A stretch of DNA of 64,000 nt from positions 19,836,749 to 19,900,748 of the forward strand of contig NC_066838.1 of assembly GCF_001640805.2 (NCBI RefSeq). The letters run 5' to 3'. Both the position numbers and the translations under genes were made by a program. The stretch comes from Lates calcarifer. Lineage: Eukaryota > Chordata > Actinopteri > Centropomidae. The notes under the pieces are model-generated. The model was not told where the DNA came from. It searched no databases and was given only the letters and a program-made list of their open reading frames with translations. This document shows positions 13,005 to 27,075 of this stretch, in pieces. Position 1 is the first letter of the stretch; each line of letters starts with the position of its first letter.

Positions 13005-16000
13005 TTTAATTTACTTCCCAAAAACAAAAGTTTGCAGTTACTCCAAATAGAGTGTGTGTTCCTGACTCCATGGGCCCCTGGGCCTGTGCCCAGTAGGGCT
13101 GTTCAGTAATCCTTCCATGTCCACGTATCCAGCAAAATGCAAAATCCTAAACAAACACTCTAATCATCAGGAAACCAGGGTACCCACTACATCCTCTGTG
13201 TGGTGGTGAGATTCCACCAACATCAGCTTGAATTGTAGAGAAATGTGAAATTGCAGCAAGAGCAGCAACTTAACAACCTTCAGCTGACCTATAAAGGTTA
13301 CATTGATGGGCAGTTCAGATCCTCAAAGAGGATCAAAGGAAAATTCTTCAGTCACTTAGCGGCGTCAGCGCATCCAGATGTCTCAGCTGGTTCAAAATGT
13401 TTCACTGATAACAGTAATTTACTCAATGCTGTGATTGCCTTTAATAGTTGCTGTGATCCTGTGGCCCACACACCTTTTCACAGCTCACGGCTCTGTGTCT
13501 GTGCCCAGCAGCAGGCTCTGGGAGACAAGAGTACCCAGGAGACGGGACCCAGCTCAGCGCTCTGTCCTACAGCATTAAACAGTCCCACAGGAATGGACTC
13601 TCACTTCCCTTCTGCTTTTCTTTTAAAAGCTGCAACACTGGGCCATCTGGCTGCAGATGAAGCAGTAGAAACCTGTCCTCTGCTTTGGTCTGTCATCCCC
13701 TCAGCTCCTCCGAAGTCCTACTAAAATTTAATGCACACAGCATACACATCTATCATCTCTGTAAACGACCTGCCCTGGTTGAGAGGAAGAAATGTTCGTG
13801 GTTTCGTGATTTCATCCTCTATTTTTGCATTAGTTTATAATACTATTTGCCCTCTGTTTATGTAGATATTTTCATAGAGATCAAATCTTTGCAGTGAGCA
13901 GCAGTGTTCTCCTTCTTATCAAACTTCCAAACACACATCATGTCCTGCTCCTTAGTTTGTTGAATAAGCGACCAACAGTACATTTAAAAAAACATGATTA
14001 CACGATATGACGTGATTTTTTATTGCTTGCAGATATAGAAAAATCCAACATAGTCCCAAGATCTTAAAAAAAAAGACATACAGCATAAAACAACAAACAA
14101 TGAAATACTGAAATTCCAAATTATAAATAATCCAAAAATAACACCAAAAATTAGATACGAAACACCCACATCAAAACACCTATGTAACAAGAAGAAATCT
14201 GATTTTTAGCTGTAGCTCACCATAACCCTGTAACTCTTGTCCTTCATGCTGGCCCTGACATGTCCAGTGAGTTGACACGTGTTTAGCTGCGCTGCTCCAC
14301 ATGTATTGGTCTCAGGTGATTGTCTCTCTTTTCTACTACTTTCTTCACCTCAGTATCAGTGAGGCTGTGCACTCTTTGATTACCTAAGGTGTCAGAATCA
14401 CTGAAATAGTGCTCAACTAGTCGTTGGTCAGGAGAATTTTGTGCCTTTGGCCAGTGCTGTTGCCATAGTAACAGCCCTTAGGGTTGTGGGTAATGCAGTG
14501 TTAGACGTATCAGACTAACTAAAACGCAATTTCTCAGAAACACAGTTGGAATGTTAACATATATACTGTGTATGTGTGTGGCTGGTGGTCACATAATTCT
14601 CTAATGTGGTTTAAGTGTCCAAAATGAATTTTGATTTCAAATTTAGCTATATTTCTTCTATCTTTAGTACAGTATACTTCCTATCAGAAGAGTACTCTCA
14701 GAACTGTGCAGCAGCACAGTCCTACACCGTACTTTATATTTCTGACTATGGATTTAAGATGTCTTACTGTCTGTAGATGAAGAGTGAAGCCTTAGTTATT
14801 TTATTTTATGCCTTGATCCCATTCCATTCTGTTTTATTCTACTCTTACGGCTTTAATTATAAAAGGCTTTGTCTTTCATAATGAAACAGCTCTTCCCTTT
14901 ATCACTGGGGAAGTTAAATATGTAGATGCTCTACTGTACTAATAATATCTCAGTGTGTTAGTAAGCACATTGTGACCTGTGAATTTACAGTATGCATATA
15001 CACGTGACCCTGGATACTTTTATAAACTGAAATAAATTGAAGAAATGCAAAGAAAATCTGTGCATGATAAACTTAACCTCCAGCTGCTGGAAGCTTAAAG
15101 TACAGCATCTAAACCCACAGACAGATGTTCTATTTTCACTCTGCCTGCTCCATAGGCTTAGCCACTCATCTTAGCTCCAAGATGGCAGCATAGTCAAGGA
15201 TAAATTAGTCTGACACTCCAGTGGCTAAACACTGCCCATCATGCCCCCATCTTGTTTGCTTCCGTTGATCCACATTTACTCTGCTTCATGTGCCTTGGTG
15301 TCAAGCATGCATGGGATCACAGACCAGCTGTAGAGTACTGAGTGATGAGCTTTGTCAGCAGTGAGATGGCAGCAGTAGCAATGGAATAACTCCCAGCACT
15401 CTCCCAAGATGGAGCTACAGTGCGTCATCTGTGAGACGAGCACTGCCCACATTGGCAGGGCACAGTATTCAGCTTCCACTGCTAGTCCGTCATCGCTGCT
15501 AAAGGGTGTCTGTGACACGTACTCAACAAGATCTGAGAATGTTTTAAAGATGACGGCTGGGGCTTGCATCTTTCAGGTCTCCCACCATCAGTTTTAATCA
15601 GACAAAAAATTCCAGGCCACACTTTTTGTGCCAGGATACTCCTCCAATTAGATGATGTGCTTGTTGCCCACTTATTGCTGACGGAGTAGGAAGCTCACCA
15701 CACCACTGGCCAATGACGAAAAGTCAGTAGGATACAAAATGTTCATGGTGACACTGCAGCTAACAAGCTGGAGCTGTTTAGTGTCCTTGTCTCCCTGTCA
15801 GCAATGAAGTTAAATGGGGTCTCCAGCTTGTGCAGGACAGAAAACTGTAATGACCAAGGATGTTGCAGTTGCCATGGGCTGCATTACACCACACAGTGTC
15901 TTTTTTTTTTCTTTTCTTTTTTTTTTTTTTTAAAAAAAGAGCTGAAATATCCTAACTTTGACAAGGCATGGGGTTTATTCCCAAGAGGACAGACAAGGGC

Positions 16001-19000
16001 AGAGCTGTGGCCTCAGTCATTGTGCATCTCTCTGGCCCCCAACCTGTCCTCTTGCTGGGTGACCAATGCTCCCTCTGTTGAATCTTCATAGTCCTAAGGG
16101 TCCTATCACCAGCCTGCTCTCACTGCTGGTGAAAAAGAGGGTCTGTTTCATCCACCAGTGGCAATGACTCTGTTCAAATATTTGTTGTTGAATGTGTCTG
16201 ATGCTCGGGCAATGTTCTTATCAGTTTAACTGTTTTTTTTTTTCTTTCTTTTGTCCTGCAGTTGTGGCCACCAAGGAGCTAGATGGAGTTCCCGCATCTG
16301 AAGTATCCTCTTCCTCACTGAATGCATGTGAGTCAGATGTTTTTGTTACAGAGCATGTGAAGGGGAGATCGACCCCTCTCTACTGCAGTTATCTTTGTGC
16401 TCAACTCTGCTGGCAGTGTGTGGCTCCAGACGAGTGACTTAGGGATGAATTCAGTGTCCGAACTTGATTTAAAAATCCTAAGTTTAGTTTACTTACATTT
16501 CCTCAACACTAAACTACTCCAGTTAAGACGCTCTCTCACACTGTAGTTCAGAGAGGTTGCACATTTTGGTTTGGTTCTTCCAGGTCACCTTCAATGACAG
16601 ATATGGGAGACCTGATCCACCACTGGAATGGGTTATTACCTCACCAAACACATTACATGTGCAAATGGACAGCAAGAGCTATTGGCGGAGAGGGAAATTA
16701 TTGTCCTCTAGTGACCTCACTGCCACAGATGATGCTGATGTACAGATAATTCATTGGAGGGTGTGAAGGAATCATTTGCAGGCTGGATGATTTGTCAACG
16801 TCAGTTTGGATTGGGGCAGTGTAGCAAGAGGTTGTGCTGGTGGTCAGGGTTAAGGCATAACAATAAGGGAAGCTTAGAGCATGTTGACTTATTTGCATTT
16901 TTATCTTTGTTTCAGTATTAAGAATTGATAAATAAATTTTATTTTTTATGTTTCCTTTGTGGATTTTGTTCTTGATTTTTGCCCAAATAAAGGACTTGGA
17001 TGTCTAACCATGCTGACCTAACATTCAACACTAATAGTTATGAATGTGATCCAGTGGCTTCTTCTGATCCTATTACTCCCATTGCTGGCTGTATAAGCTT
17101 TGATGTTCACTCTAATTAGACCACTTTGCAGCTCTTTTTAGAAAAAAATATCTGCGCATATTCAATATGACCTTGGTGTAATCCTCACAACAGTTCCTGC
17201 TCCTGTTTAAGTGTGGCTCTTAATTGACAGATGTGTTCCTCCTCCAGCCCTCCTCTCTACACTGCCTGACCACGGCTGCTGCAGTTGAACTGCTCCACAT
17301 GGTCATGTGCAGTACACACTGAATCCTAAATCCTGATACTGTTGGATGCTCTAATCCCTTCACACTACAGAGAGCAAAACAGCATATTAATTTCATCTTG
17401 TTTCTAGTGCCGGGGCCAATTTGAGCAGCTAGGGACAACTGCTGTGCGCCTGCCCTGATCTCGCCTCCCATAGGATTTACATGGGACTATCTTTGAGAAA
17501 TCCATTTAATATGACACCCCAGGCTGGAATATGATCTAGCCAAAGCTGTTGTGGTTTATGGCAATGCAACTGCAAACCACCATAGTAGCAATATGTTGCT
17601 CTTTAGACTTGAATAATTACATCATAGGTCAATTTTCGGGGCATGTTTTTACTCAACATGAGGAGTCTCTCTTGCCTTCATGAAGAAAACGATGCAGAAA
17701 ATTCCTGACCTGAGTGCACACCAGCAATGAGGTTCATTATTTTACTCTATGTGCACATGTTTAGCCGATTTAAGGTCACTGTCCTGCTCCATATTGGAGA
17801 AAGTCCCACTTAGGGGGTCAGCTAGCATTGAACGAGATAAACCCCACACCACACAGCTCTCGATCAGGCGGATAGATTTAATCCAGCCTGCAAAGAATTA
17901 ACCCTGATAGTTTGAAAATGGGTTGGAAATGCAAAGGGCTATTACGATACAGTTGTGCACAGCAACGTGCCAGAGAGCAGATTAGTTTAAAACTCAAACA
18001 AAGCTCAAACAAAGCAATTGTATTACTTCCTTTGGCATAGTACTGTTTGTAATGCCTTTTCTGTTTCCAGAGTAGACTGAAGCATTTCCTCTCTAAGCCT
18101 GAGCCCCTGGGACTATTAAAGCTTTGACAGCATTTTAAACGAGCGCTGGTGGAGGATTCACCCTGCCAGCCACTAACCAATAGCATGCAATAATTCCCCA
18201 GGGCCCAGGCACTGTGCTGAATGTATGGGTAGCATGTTTTAACAGTGTAACACTGGGCTGTGCTTGCTTAGCATGCATGACACAACAGCACATGACTGCA
18301 GAGGTTAACGCGTGCAGCTTATTGGGTACTTTATGTCTTGTTTCGCCTGAGACCAATACAGTGTCAAAGTCATTTTATCAGGGAGGGAAGTTCACAGCTC
18401 TCAACACATGCCCTACAGCTTCTGCTACAGTTCTGCTTTATGAAGGCAGAAATACAGAGATGAACACATGCAACATCATGTTTTTTTCCTTTCAAGTCTA
18501 GAATTTACCTTTTGCTGTTAGGTCTATTATCTTATTAATAGTCTAATCTTACTAACAAGTGATGGTGGTGATTTACGCCTCTCTACATTCATACACCATT
18601 GCATGGCTATCCAATGAGCCAATATTAGGATTACAGCCATTTTTTAAATTTTAAATTGAACCCATAAATATTCGCCCTCTATCCAGCACCATGCCATGCA
18701 TTCAATCTTGCAGAGTCACTGAACTGGATCTTTGTGGTCAGGCAGTGCTGAAGCTCTGGCACAAGATGTTGCCAAATGAAAACATACAGAAAGGAACCAG
18801 CAGCAGTACAGTGAGGATGGTAAATTGCCCAAGGGAAATGTGCAACCTCTCTCTCTAATTACACTTCAGTGCGTGCAGTGGTGAACGAGGGAGAGCGGTG
18901 CAGTGGGATCGCTTTAATGGGCAAAGCACTGATGAGAATCCTATGAACGTCAAATGCTTCTAGCTCTGAATATTTCAGCAGGCTTCACATTTTGAGAGCA

Positions 19001-19689
19001 ACATTGCCCATGTTCAACAATGTAAAAGGAAAATGCTTTCAGATTTTGGTAGGCGTGCTTACATGCCATCAACAAAGTTCCTTGACAAGCCAGTCAGTGA
19101 ATGAGATAAGCAGGTGTTTTGGATAACTCCACATCTAGAGTCAATACAGGCTGGCTGCTCTAGCTTGTGCTTTAAACATAAACCCCCCATCTGCTGGACT
19201 ATCTATCTGTCCCATAGTCTTACCACATAAACAAACAGGGTACTCAAAACATGTCTCACAGCAGTCGATTCTTTCTTCTAACCATTTTACTGACCTCTGC
19301 TTCTTCCTTTAATGTGATTGACCAACATTTGGCAGTTAAATCCCCTCTACAAAGAAAAATGTCTCCATGATATGGCCCCTGAGGTTAAACAATGAATTGC
19401 TTAGTAGATACATACAGCCACACTGTCAGAATCACTTTGTTATATCTTTATCTTTAGCGTCCAGCTTAATGGAAGCTCAATGTTTCTGATAATACTTTCA
19501 GAAGAAAAAGCATTGTGGAATCAGGGCTAAAACAAAAAGAATTCTTGTTGTATAACTCATATGTGATGTTCATCCCTCCTGGTTATGGACTTGGCCTTTT
19601 CAGCAACACGGAAACAGAAGAGAAGGAGGGTGGGGTGTTATTTGAGTGTAATGGATGTGCACTTATTGGCCTTGCCTGTTTTGATCATT

Positions 19690-20727
19690 TTAAAGGAATA
19701 GTTAGACATTTTGGGAAGTACGCTTATTTGTTTTCTATTGGAGAATTAGGGGTAAATATGAACTTACCACGTGCAGCACAAAGACTGGAAACAGTGGGAA
19801 ACAGTTAGTTAGTTAGTAAGCTTTGTTCACCGTCAAAATCTGTCCCTTTCACTTCTAAAGTCTAATCTTTAACACTTAAGTAAGCTTAATCTGTACAAAA
19901 AAAGTTTTAAAACATGATAATTCACCATTGTTGGGGGGGGCTATGTGTTGCCTCATTCACATCCTATGGTATTGGAGGGTAAAGATGAGAATCACATGTT
20001 AACAAGTTGCGAGCATTCATGTCATTTGAGGTTTTTGTGTGTATATCAATATAGCACTATATCTTACTATAAATGTAGGAATCTCTGTCTGTCTGTCTGT
20101 CTGTCTTTTGATTTTCTCGACAAACACTCAGCTGATGGACTTCAGACTTTGTTGGTGTATTGTTGTGGACCCGAGGAAGTGCAGTATCGACTGTGAACTT
20201 TTTTGGACAAGTGGCTCCTCAAAACTTCAAACATTGCTTTTCTGCATGTCACCTGACATTTAGGAAAAGGTAGAGCCACACTATGCGCCCAGACAATTTA
20301 CAGCATACACACACCAGGGTTTTAGAAAAGTCAGAACTCAACTTTGGTGGCACTTTCACACTGGCCGTCACCCAGACACTATCGGAGTGAAGTGAAGCAG
20401 CCAGTTCTAGTAGTAACAAGCTGCAAGCTGGATTAATGCAGGCCAAGCAATCAGCCCCTACTGACAGGCACATTTTGAACGGGGACTGCACCGGTACATT
20501 AAATTTGGATTAAACAAGTGAGATGTAATGTGTTTTCGAGGTGCTGCAAGGCAGATTTCATTATGTGGACAGAGCAAGACTTGCTGCTTCCTCCTGTTTC
20601 CTAAGGCTAAGGCTGCTGGCTGTAACCTTAAATTTAACAGACAGATATATGTGGCGGTATAGATACTCTCATTTAACTCTGCACCAAAAAGTGCAGGGGT
20701 GTAGAGAGTCAAAATGCTCAACTTAAA
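19690..20727. mobile_element. Foldback MITE copy 2, split by a nested repeat
   Basis: The left arm starts with 'ttaaaggaatagttagacat' at about 19690 and continues with 'aagactggaaacagtgggaaa'. The right arm lies at 20539-20727 with 'ggacagagcaagacttgctg' and 'cctcctgtttcctaagg', which are complementary to the left arm. Between them, about 20060-20270 is a second repeat: a (CTGT)n run followed by 'ttgattttctcgacaaac' and 'ggacccgaggaagtgcagta', recognised from memory as another common fish repeat. The layout suggests an older element interrupted by a younger one. Confidence 0.55.
20084..20106. repeat. (CTGT)n microsatellite
   Basis: Five to six CTGT units, inside the nested repeat described for 19690-20727. 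Confidence 0.85.
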
Positions 20728-23700
20728 TATTTTGACACAGATCTGTCACTTAAAAAGGCTTATTGCCACAATTAAAGGTTTAAAAAATCTAATTTTTAAG
20801 AATATTCTCCTTAGTAGACATATATGGAAAAGCATTGTGTTCTTGTGCTTATTAGCCCTGTTGTCCACAGAAAGGGGTCTCATTGCTCTTGATCTCCCCA
20901 GGCAGCAGAGAATAACACTTGCAACAGTAAAAAACAACACTTACTTTATCCACAGGAAGCACAGATGACATAACTTTGCAACAAGCTATTAGTAGATTCT
21001 CACCAGACAGTGGGGATGACGGATGGTGCTGGTTCATCTAAAGTGTTAATACTGTAAACATGGACTTTGTGCTTGCAGTAGCTGGTTATCAAACACTCTA
21101 CCCTATTAAATGAATCTGAAAGTAGTCTTCCCCATGATGCCTGTATTTTTGCACCAGTATAAGAAATGCAGAATTTATTCTTCATATTAACAGTTGCACA
21201 GTCAGTAATCATATTGAGTCATGATATAAATGTACTGGACATGTGGCTGAAAGAGAGTGGATGAGAGGCAATGAGAAAAAAAAAGGTGATTATTGAAGGT
21301 GACTGCAAAAGCCAATACCCAGCAGCTGTATATTCACCCTTAGAACAAGGAGCGAGACCCAGATCGATACCTCTCTCTTTCTTCACTGTCTGTCCCCTCC
21401 CTATGCTCATCACCGGGGACTGTAGGGGAAGTGCACAGCTACAGGAGACATTCATTACAGGCCTGCTTGGTGGCTCTGTGGGACCACAGCCCAGCAACTC
21501 TTGGTTCTGCTTGTTAGCGGGTCTCGTGTAGATCTAACAGGGGCCGTATGTCAGCGCCAGAGTACATGACATCACCTCCCGACGGGCCAGTGATGGGGGT
21601 TTTGACAAAGTAGCAGCGATTTCACTGGTCCTGTGAGGATTATTGTTTTGTCAAAGTGCGTTTATGTTCAGAGTACCATCCCCATTTGTTAAATCTAAAC
21701 CTAGTGTAAAAATGATCCCAGATTGTATTCATTATTTTTCATTTTTTAGGTTTTATTTCTTTCATTTTTTATTTTACTAAAAGAAATTCACAGAGCATCT
21801 TTAAGAGACTATAGCAAAGGTTTGTTCCACCCTCCTTTATCTTAGTCTGACTAGTGTGAAGCATCCTCAACACTACAGTATACTGAGGCTGCAAAACTTG
21901 AAACTCATTTATTTATTTACTTTTAAATTCTTGGCTTTTGGCCATTTTGTCCCTGCTTGTCTTCTTTTATCAGTTTAGCAAAACCTACATGCCCATTTTT
22001 ATTGATATTTTAAAGTTTTCATGTTAAATTAATGTTTTCAAGACAAAGCAAAAGACAATTTCATGCCTGTTAATCACAACGATCTTGAAAAGTGATGTAA
22101 GTGACTGAATTTTGTAATTGATTCATGTTCTGTGACTCATGTATAATTGAATTCAGCTTTTATTTTTTAACAGGATCTAACTTTTTAATGCCATCGAATG
22201 ACAAAAATGGAACATCTCAGTATACTGCAGCAGGAAGGAATTAAAAATTATTTTACTCTCTTGCCCAGCAACAAGCAACATGTCACGCTTGTCCCCAATG
22301 TTTTTACCAGTTCGGCCAGAAGTGTCCTAATTATCCACAACGTCTCTACCCTGACAGCTGAAAATCTGATGCATAGCCTAAAGAATACTATTAATAATAC
22401 TTTTCCCACTGGGCTTTTTTTTTCCACAGCAAGATTCAGAAACAACATTACATAACAACAAGGTACTTGGAAAGTCTCTCTCATCTTCCAACAATGAACA
22501 TTACTCTGCTTGCCTCAGTAACATTTGGGCTTGTTTATTGTTTGTCATCTGGCTTTGATTTTATAACACAATTATGTGAAAGTATAAGAGCCAAATTAGA
22601 TGTCCCGCATGCACATGTATGCAGTATAACAGCCAGTGCAACAGGACTACTTTACGGTAGTAAACGAGTCTGTGATTTGACCATCTAATTAAACCCTTAC
22701 CATTGTATTTTATATTTATTTTAATCTCTGAATCAAAGACAAACAGAGCATAGGGCACATGCATCCAAAAAAACTTCTAGAGATGCTGCATCAAAAAGCA
22801 AACTGAAGGCAAACAGTAGACAAAAGATCTGCACAATGTACTGAAAGCTCCCGGCAAATTTAATATAACAGAGCAACGTTTCGATGTAACAGAAATCTTC
22901 GTCTTTCATCGTAAAAAATATTCTCTGAATCAACCTGAACCAAACCACTCTTCTCCACTGTATCTCCAGATGACACATCTCATAGAGTAATAGTGAAACA
23001 GTGATGTGGGAGAAAAAGGTAGTGGTGGACTATAGTATGTCCACTGTAGCTTGGAATGGGTACAATGTCACTGTTACTGTGTAATTTAATTTAAATCTGC
23101 TACTCTTGATAATTTAAGTGGCCCCTTGAGTCATATAGTCGGAAAGGTTTAATAAAACTTGATGTAAGAAGACACATTTGAGAACAGATTAAGTGAAAAA
23201 AATAAAAAATAAAAAATTATCTACTTATATACTGCAGTGAAAGAAAAATCTGACTTATCTATACTGTATACCTATATACATAATAATAAGTATTTCTTGC
23301 TCACCTGGTATATCTCTCTTTGGTGAATAAGATGTTTTTGCTGCTGGGTCTTTTCAGCAGCTATAATCAATATTTTTATATTACTACTGGGTGAAATGAC
23401 TGTGTGTAATATGAAAGCAGTCACTAGTAGTGATGAACCCACAGAGAATTATCACCTAACTGTGCAGCTCCCCTCAGCTCCTCAGAGCTTTGTAGCATCT
23501 TTTGACTCATTGTTTTGGTTTTGTGGTGAGCAACTTTACTGTTTTGGTTCCCTCTCACTGCAGCATGGGTTTCTTAGCTGCAGCAGCTGTTTTCAGCCAA
23601 AAAAAAAAAAAAAAGTCTCATAATCCAAATGTACAGACTGGCCTCGGGGTGACGTAATGCCCGAAACAGATGTAGTTCTTAGATCTCTGCTCTCAGTGTC

Positions 23701-24708
23701 TAAGACACATTTTTTCACCAAAATACCAACAACTTATTTTACGTTGCCTTATTTTAATAAACCTCCCATCTGTTTGTGCCTCTCCTCCCACCTGTGTACC
23801 TTGCGCACTGCACTTGGCATTAAATACCACACAGATGGGCAAAGCAAATTTTAAGATCAGGAAAATACCAAACGGTCAAAGCATCCTTTGTGCTGTTCCC
23901 TGCGCCACCATGAAAGTAGTGCCCCTTGTATAAATTGTTCTAATTTCAGTCTTTTTGTTCAGCCCTTTTGTTTTTGTTTCATATTGCACATAATGTTTTT
24001 ACTAAGATTTTTATAATAGGTTGAACAAATACTGTTGAGATAGTAGACTAGTCACATACAGTGAGCTCCTCGCTGAAAGACCTTGTCCACTGACAGGTTC
24101 TAATGTTTGGCTCCTTGTATAGACCCTCAACCACAACAACTGTTGTTACTGTTGCCAAATCTCATTTTTCATAATGTTTAATGGCGGCTCTGGTTTTCAG
24201 TTCACCTTCATCCAGCAATCAACTAAATGTTTGCATGAGCTTTTACCCTCCAAGTGACCCTTACACGACCTGAATACACAAACAACTGTAAGATCACTCT
24301 CTACAGTGCATAAGTGGAATCCAGCTGCAACTAATATGGTACTTATGTATGTATGAGGCCATTGGAGGTTATGCTTTTGATGCACACACATGTATGTGTA
24401 GCTGCTGCTGAAAGAGACATAACACTCCTGTCACTCAGCGATTGTGCAACAGTCTCTGGGATAATTCCCACAGCCAGTTATTGCCTCTCTGTGGCGTGTG
24501 TGTGAAGCAGAAACACATATTTGCTAACATCACACACACTCCAAGGATTCATTCACCTTGTAATTATGCAGGAGCCTGGTGGCCACCATCACACAGACAG
24601 TCAGATGCACTGAACCTGTGACAGAGTTACATGAACTGTGAACATTATTTCTTTCTCATCCTGCCCCCCGTGATGCTCAACACTTGACAGCGTTTCATTG
24701 GTGCGGCG

Positions 24709-24790
24709 GATGGGTGGGTGGGTGGGCGTTTTAGCACATTTATGTGTGTGTCAGTGTGTGTTGGTGTGTCAGTGTGTAGGTGTGTGTCAG
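24709..24790. repeat. (GGGT)n followed by TG-rich simple repeat
   Basis: The (GGGT) run at 24709-24727 is followed by an irregular TG/TCAG-rich stretch (24739-24790). Confidence 0.7.
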
Positions 24791-27006
24791 TTTGTCAGCA
24801 GTGGCGCCTACAGGACGTGAACACGTGGGGCTACAGTCAGCTCTGGTGGATGAATTACAGCAGGCTGCACTGTTGTAAAGCGCTGGTGTATTTGTCAGCA
24901 CACTGCTGTGCCCGTCCAGGAACACTGACTCAGATAAGTGGCTGCTCTCGCACTGTAGAGAGCGTATGGGAGGTCAGAGAGACATAAGAAGTGGCAAACC
25001 AACACGGTGGAATGAAAATGTGTGCAGTTAACATTCCACATTCAGCTCCCAGGCAAGATTTCATGCTCTTACCATTGACTGATCGGTGAGTCACTCCACT
25101 GTGATACAGACAGCATCTGTTAGAGTGAATTTAATGCAGCATAGATTTCTGCTGTGTGAATTATGAGTTTTCACAACCTTGATGCATTATTACTGTCTGT
25201 TCATAGTGAGGTTTGAGAGTGAGTACGCCTGTGACAGAAGAAGATGAGACTGTCGCCAGAAAATATCTCCATTTCCCTCATTTGCTCTAGATTGCGTTTG
25301 TGTTTCTGTGCTGTTCTGTTCTATACAATTGTCAGACCACTGCTGAGCAGCTGAGGCACTTTGCCAGGCCACCATGTTTGCCTTTATGGCAGAGATGTAG
25401 TGTATCAGACACAGCAGACGTCAAAAACAAATGAAGGACTATATTAAGATTAATTCTTGTGGCTGTATTGGAAACTGTAATGCGTATTGACTAGGAGGCC
25501 ATATTAGGCTATATTTAGCTTTGATCGAGAAGCAGTGAAAAAATTGACCATTATCTATAGGCTACATCAGAGCTGTCATCCACTGTCAGCTCTCCGGTGA
25601 TCTATTTTTTCAAAATCTTACATAGAACAAAGAGCTCAAAATAAAATGAAACAGTACATTATCTACAAATAATAACAGGACCCTTGAGTGAAGTTTTATC
25701 AGATTGAATTCACCATTTATTTCTGCTTGTATCTAATAGATGCCACTGAAACACAGCTATGAAATATCTGCCATTACCCCAGAATTCTTCTGTTTTTTTG
25801 TTGTTTTTTTTTAGTGCGCATTAGGGAAGATTTATTGTTCCCTGTGGTTAGAAAGGAATCACAGTTTATCCCACAGTAAGTAGATTCAAGAGGATGGCGA
25901 AGTACCAAAAATGATTTGTGGAAACGAGGGTTCATTTCCTGCTTTGAAACACACAGAGCATCTTAAATATAAAGCTCATTTACATGTATGAGTCACAAAA
26001 ATCATTCTCCTATGCATTGTCAGTGGACTATAGCTCCAGGCTGTACATCACTGTGATGTCTTAGATTGGGCCTCTGGCGATCTGGTTTCGTGCCGGGGTG
26101 GCGTAGTTCATGCACTGAACTGAAAAGACTGTCCTATTCTGTGTGTGGTTTAGTCTGTTTGTCTTTAGTTTTTCAGCCTCATGGCTCCATTCTTCTTATT
26201 TGTTTGGTGGCAGAATGATGGAGACTGTGAATCAAAGAAAAAGAATATGTATTATCCAACTGTTTGTCTTCAACCACTTAAAGCACAAACATAATTTTTT
26301 TATTATACCGTGGCATTTTTCAAAAAATCGTATACACCTACAATTTAAAAAAACTAGACATTTTAATTTTGAAATGTAGTTTAAGACCCAAATACAATTT
26401 TTGTATGTGTGTGGGTTTAACCCCCAAACATTGTCCCTTGTGCACTTGCTACTGTTGCTCCACCTGGTGGTATGTTGTGTTAAGCAACTTATGTGGGAAC
26501 TGACTGTAGAGGACAATGGCTCTGTTCTCCACATCACTGTCTGTGTTATGCTGCCTCTGTGAAATGCACCACACAGCAGAGAGAGTCGATAATGTCTTTT
26601 TTTTTTAAAGCTCAATTACTGCTCTGAAAATCCAAGGACACACTGAAAGAAACACCTCCAAATGGGCTCTTACTCTAATGTGTTCATTAACTTTAAGTAT
26701 AGATGTGTAGCGCTCCCCCTCTGAGGCTTTATATTGTATGCAAATGGCTGTTTTACTGTTACACACTGTTAACTATAATCTCTTGAAAGGGACACTGGCA
26801 CATTTTTATTGAAAATTCCTGAGAGATTTAGTCACTAAACTCGGATAAAAACTGGTTAATCACAGAAAATAAGAAAATGTGACAGAAATATGCCCAGGAG
26901 TGTTGTTACAGTTAAAAGTTTTATTCAGAATGCATGCACTAAATTGCAGTGCCAATAAGATGCTTGCATGTTTAATAGATTATTTCTGTGTCTGTCTATA
27001 TTTCAG

Positions 27007-27075
27007 GATGAACCCTTCAGGTCTTTAGACCCATACTTATTGGAGACATGTTCTAAGGACGACATCTCAGCCACC
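27007..27075 (+). other. dlgap4: dlgap4 5' leader part of the first coding exon (open in frame)
   Basis: A good acceptor ('gtctgtctatatttcag') ends at 27006. The 69 nt between it and the ATG at 27076 contain no stop in the dlgap4 frame, so they read as 23 codons (DEPFRSLDPY...DDISAT) in phase 0. I annotate this as 5'UTR because the family normally starts at MKGL. It could instead encode an N-terminal extension if an upstream exon supplies an in-frame ATG, as I recall for DLGAP2 isoforms. Confidence 0.6.

Larger units (their letters stand above)
1..27006. other. 27-kb stretch without a recognisable gene (intergenic or dlgap4 5' intron)
   Basis: I found no exon chain with family similarity on either strand. 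Open frames are short and lack splice support or recognisable motifs. Composition is AT-rich and CpG-poor with no clear CpG island, so the main dlgap4 promoter is probably further upstream, outside the window. The stretch contains microsatellites and several dispersed fish repeats, listed separately. One exon-like segment (16262-16327) and one 159-codon open frame (13245-13724) are discussed under findings and rejections. Conserved noncoding elements may exist but cannot be recognised without alignment. Confidence 0.6.

Noticed and set aside
13245..13724. 159-codon + strand open frame
   Set aside because: No recognisable domain, no splice signals in phase, no family similarity; one frame of this size is expected by chance in 27 kb of noncoding DNA.
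16557..16766. 69-codon frame with an acceptor-like 'gttcttccag' (VTFNDRYGRPDPPLEW...)
   Set aside because: No donor in a useful phase, no recognised family; kept out for lack of support.
26232..26615. 127-codon minus-strand open frame
   Set aside because: AT-rich low-complexity translation, no splice signals or known motif.
26968..27006. Alternative dlgap4 start at the ATG at 26968
   Set aside because: The 13 codons MFNRLFLCLSIFQ overlap the pyrimidine tract and acceptor, so they are intron sequence unless transcription begins there.
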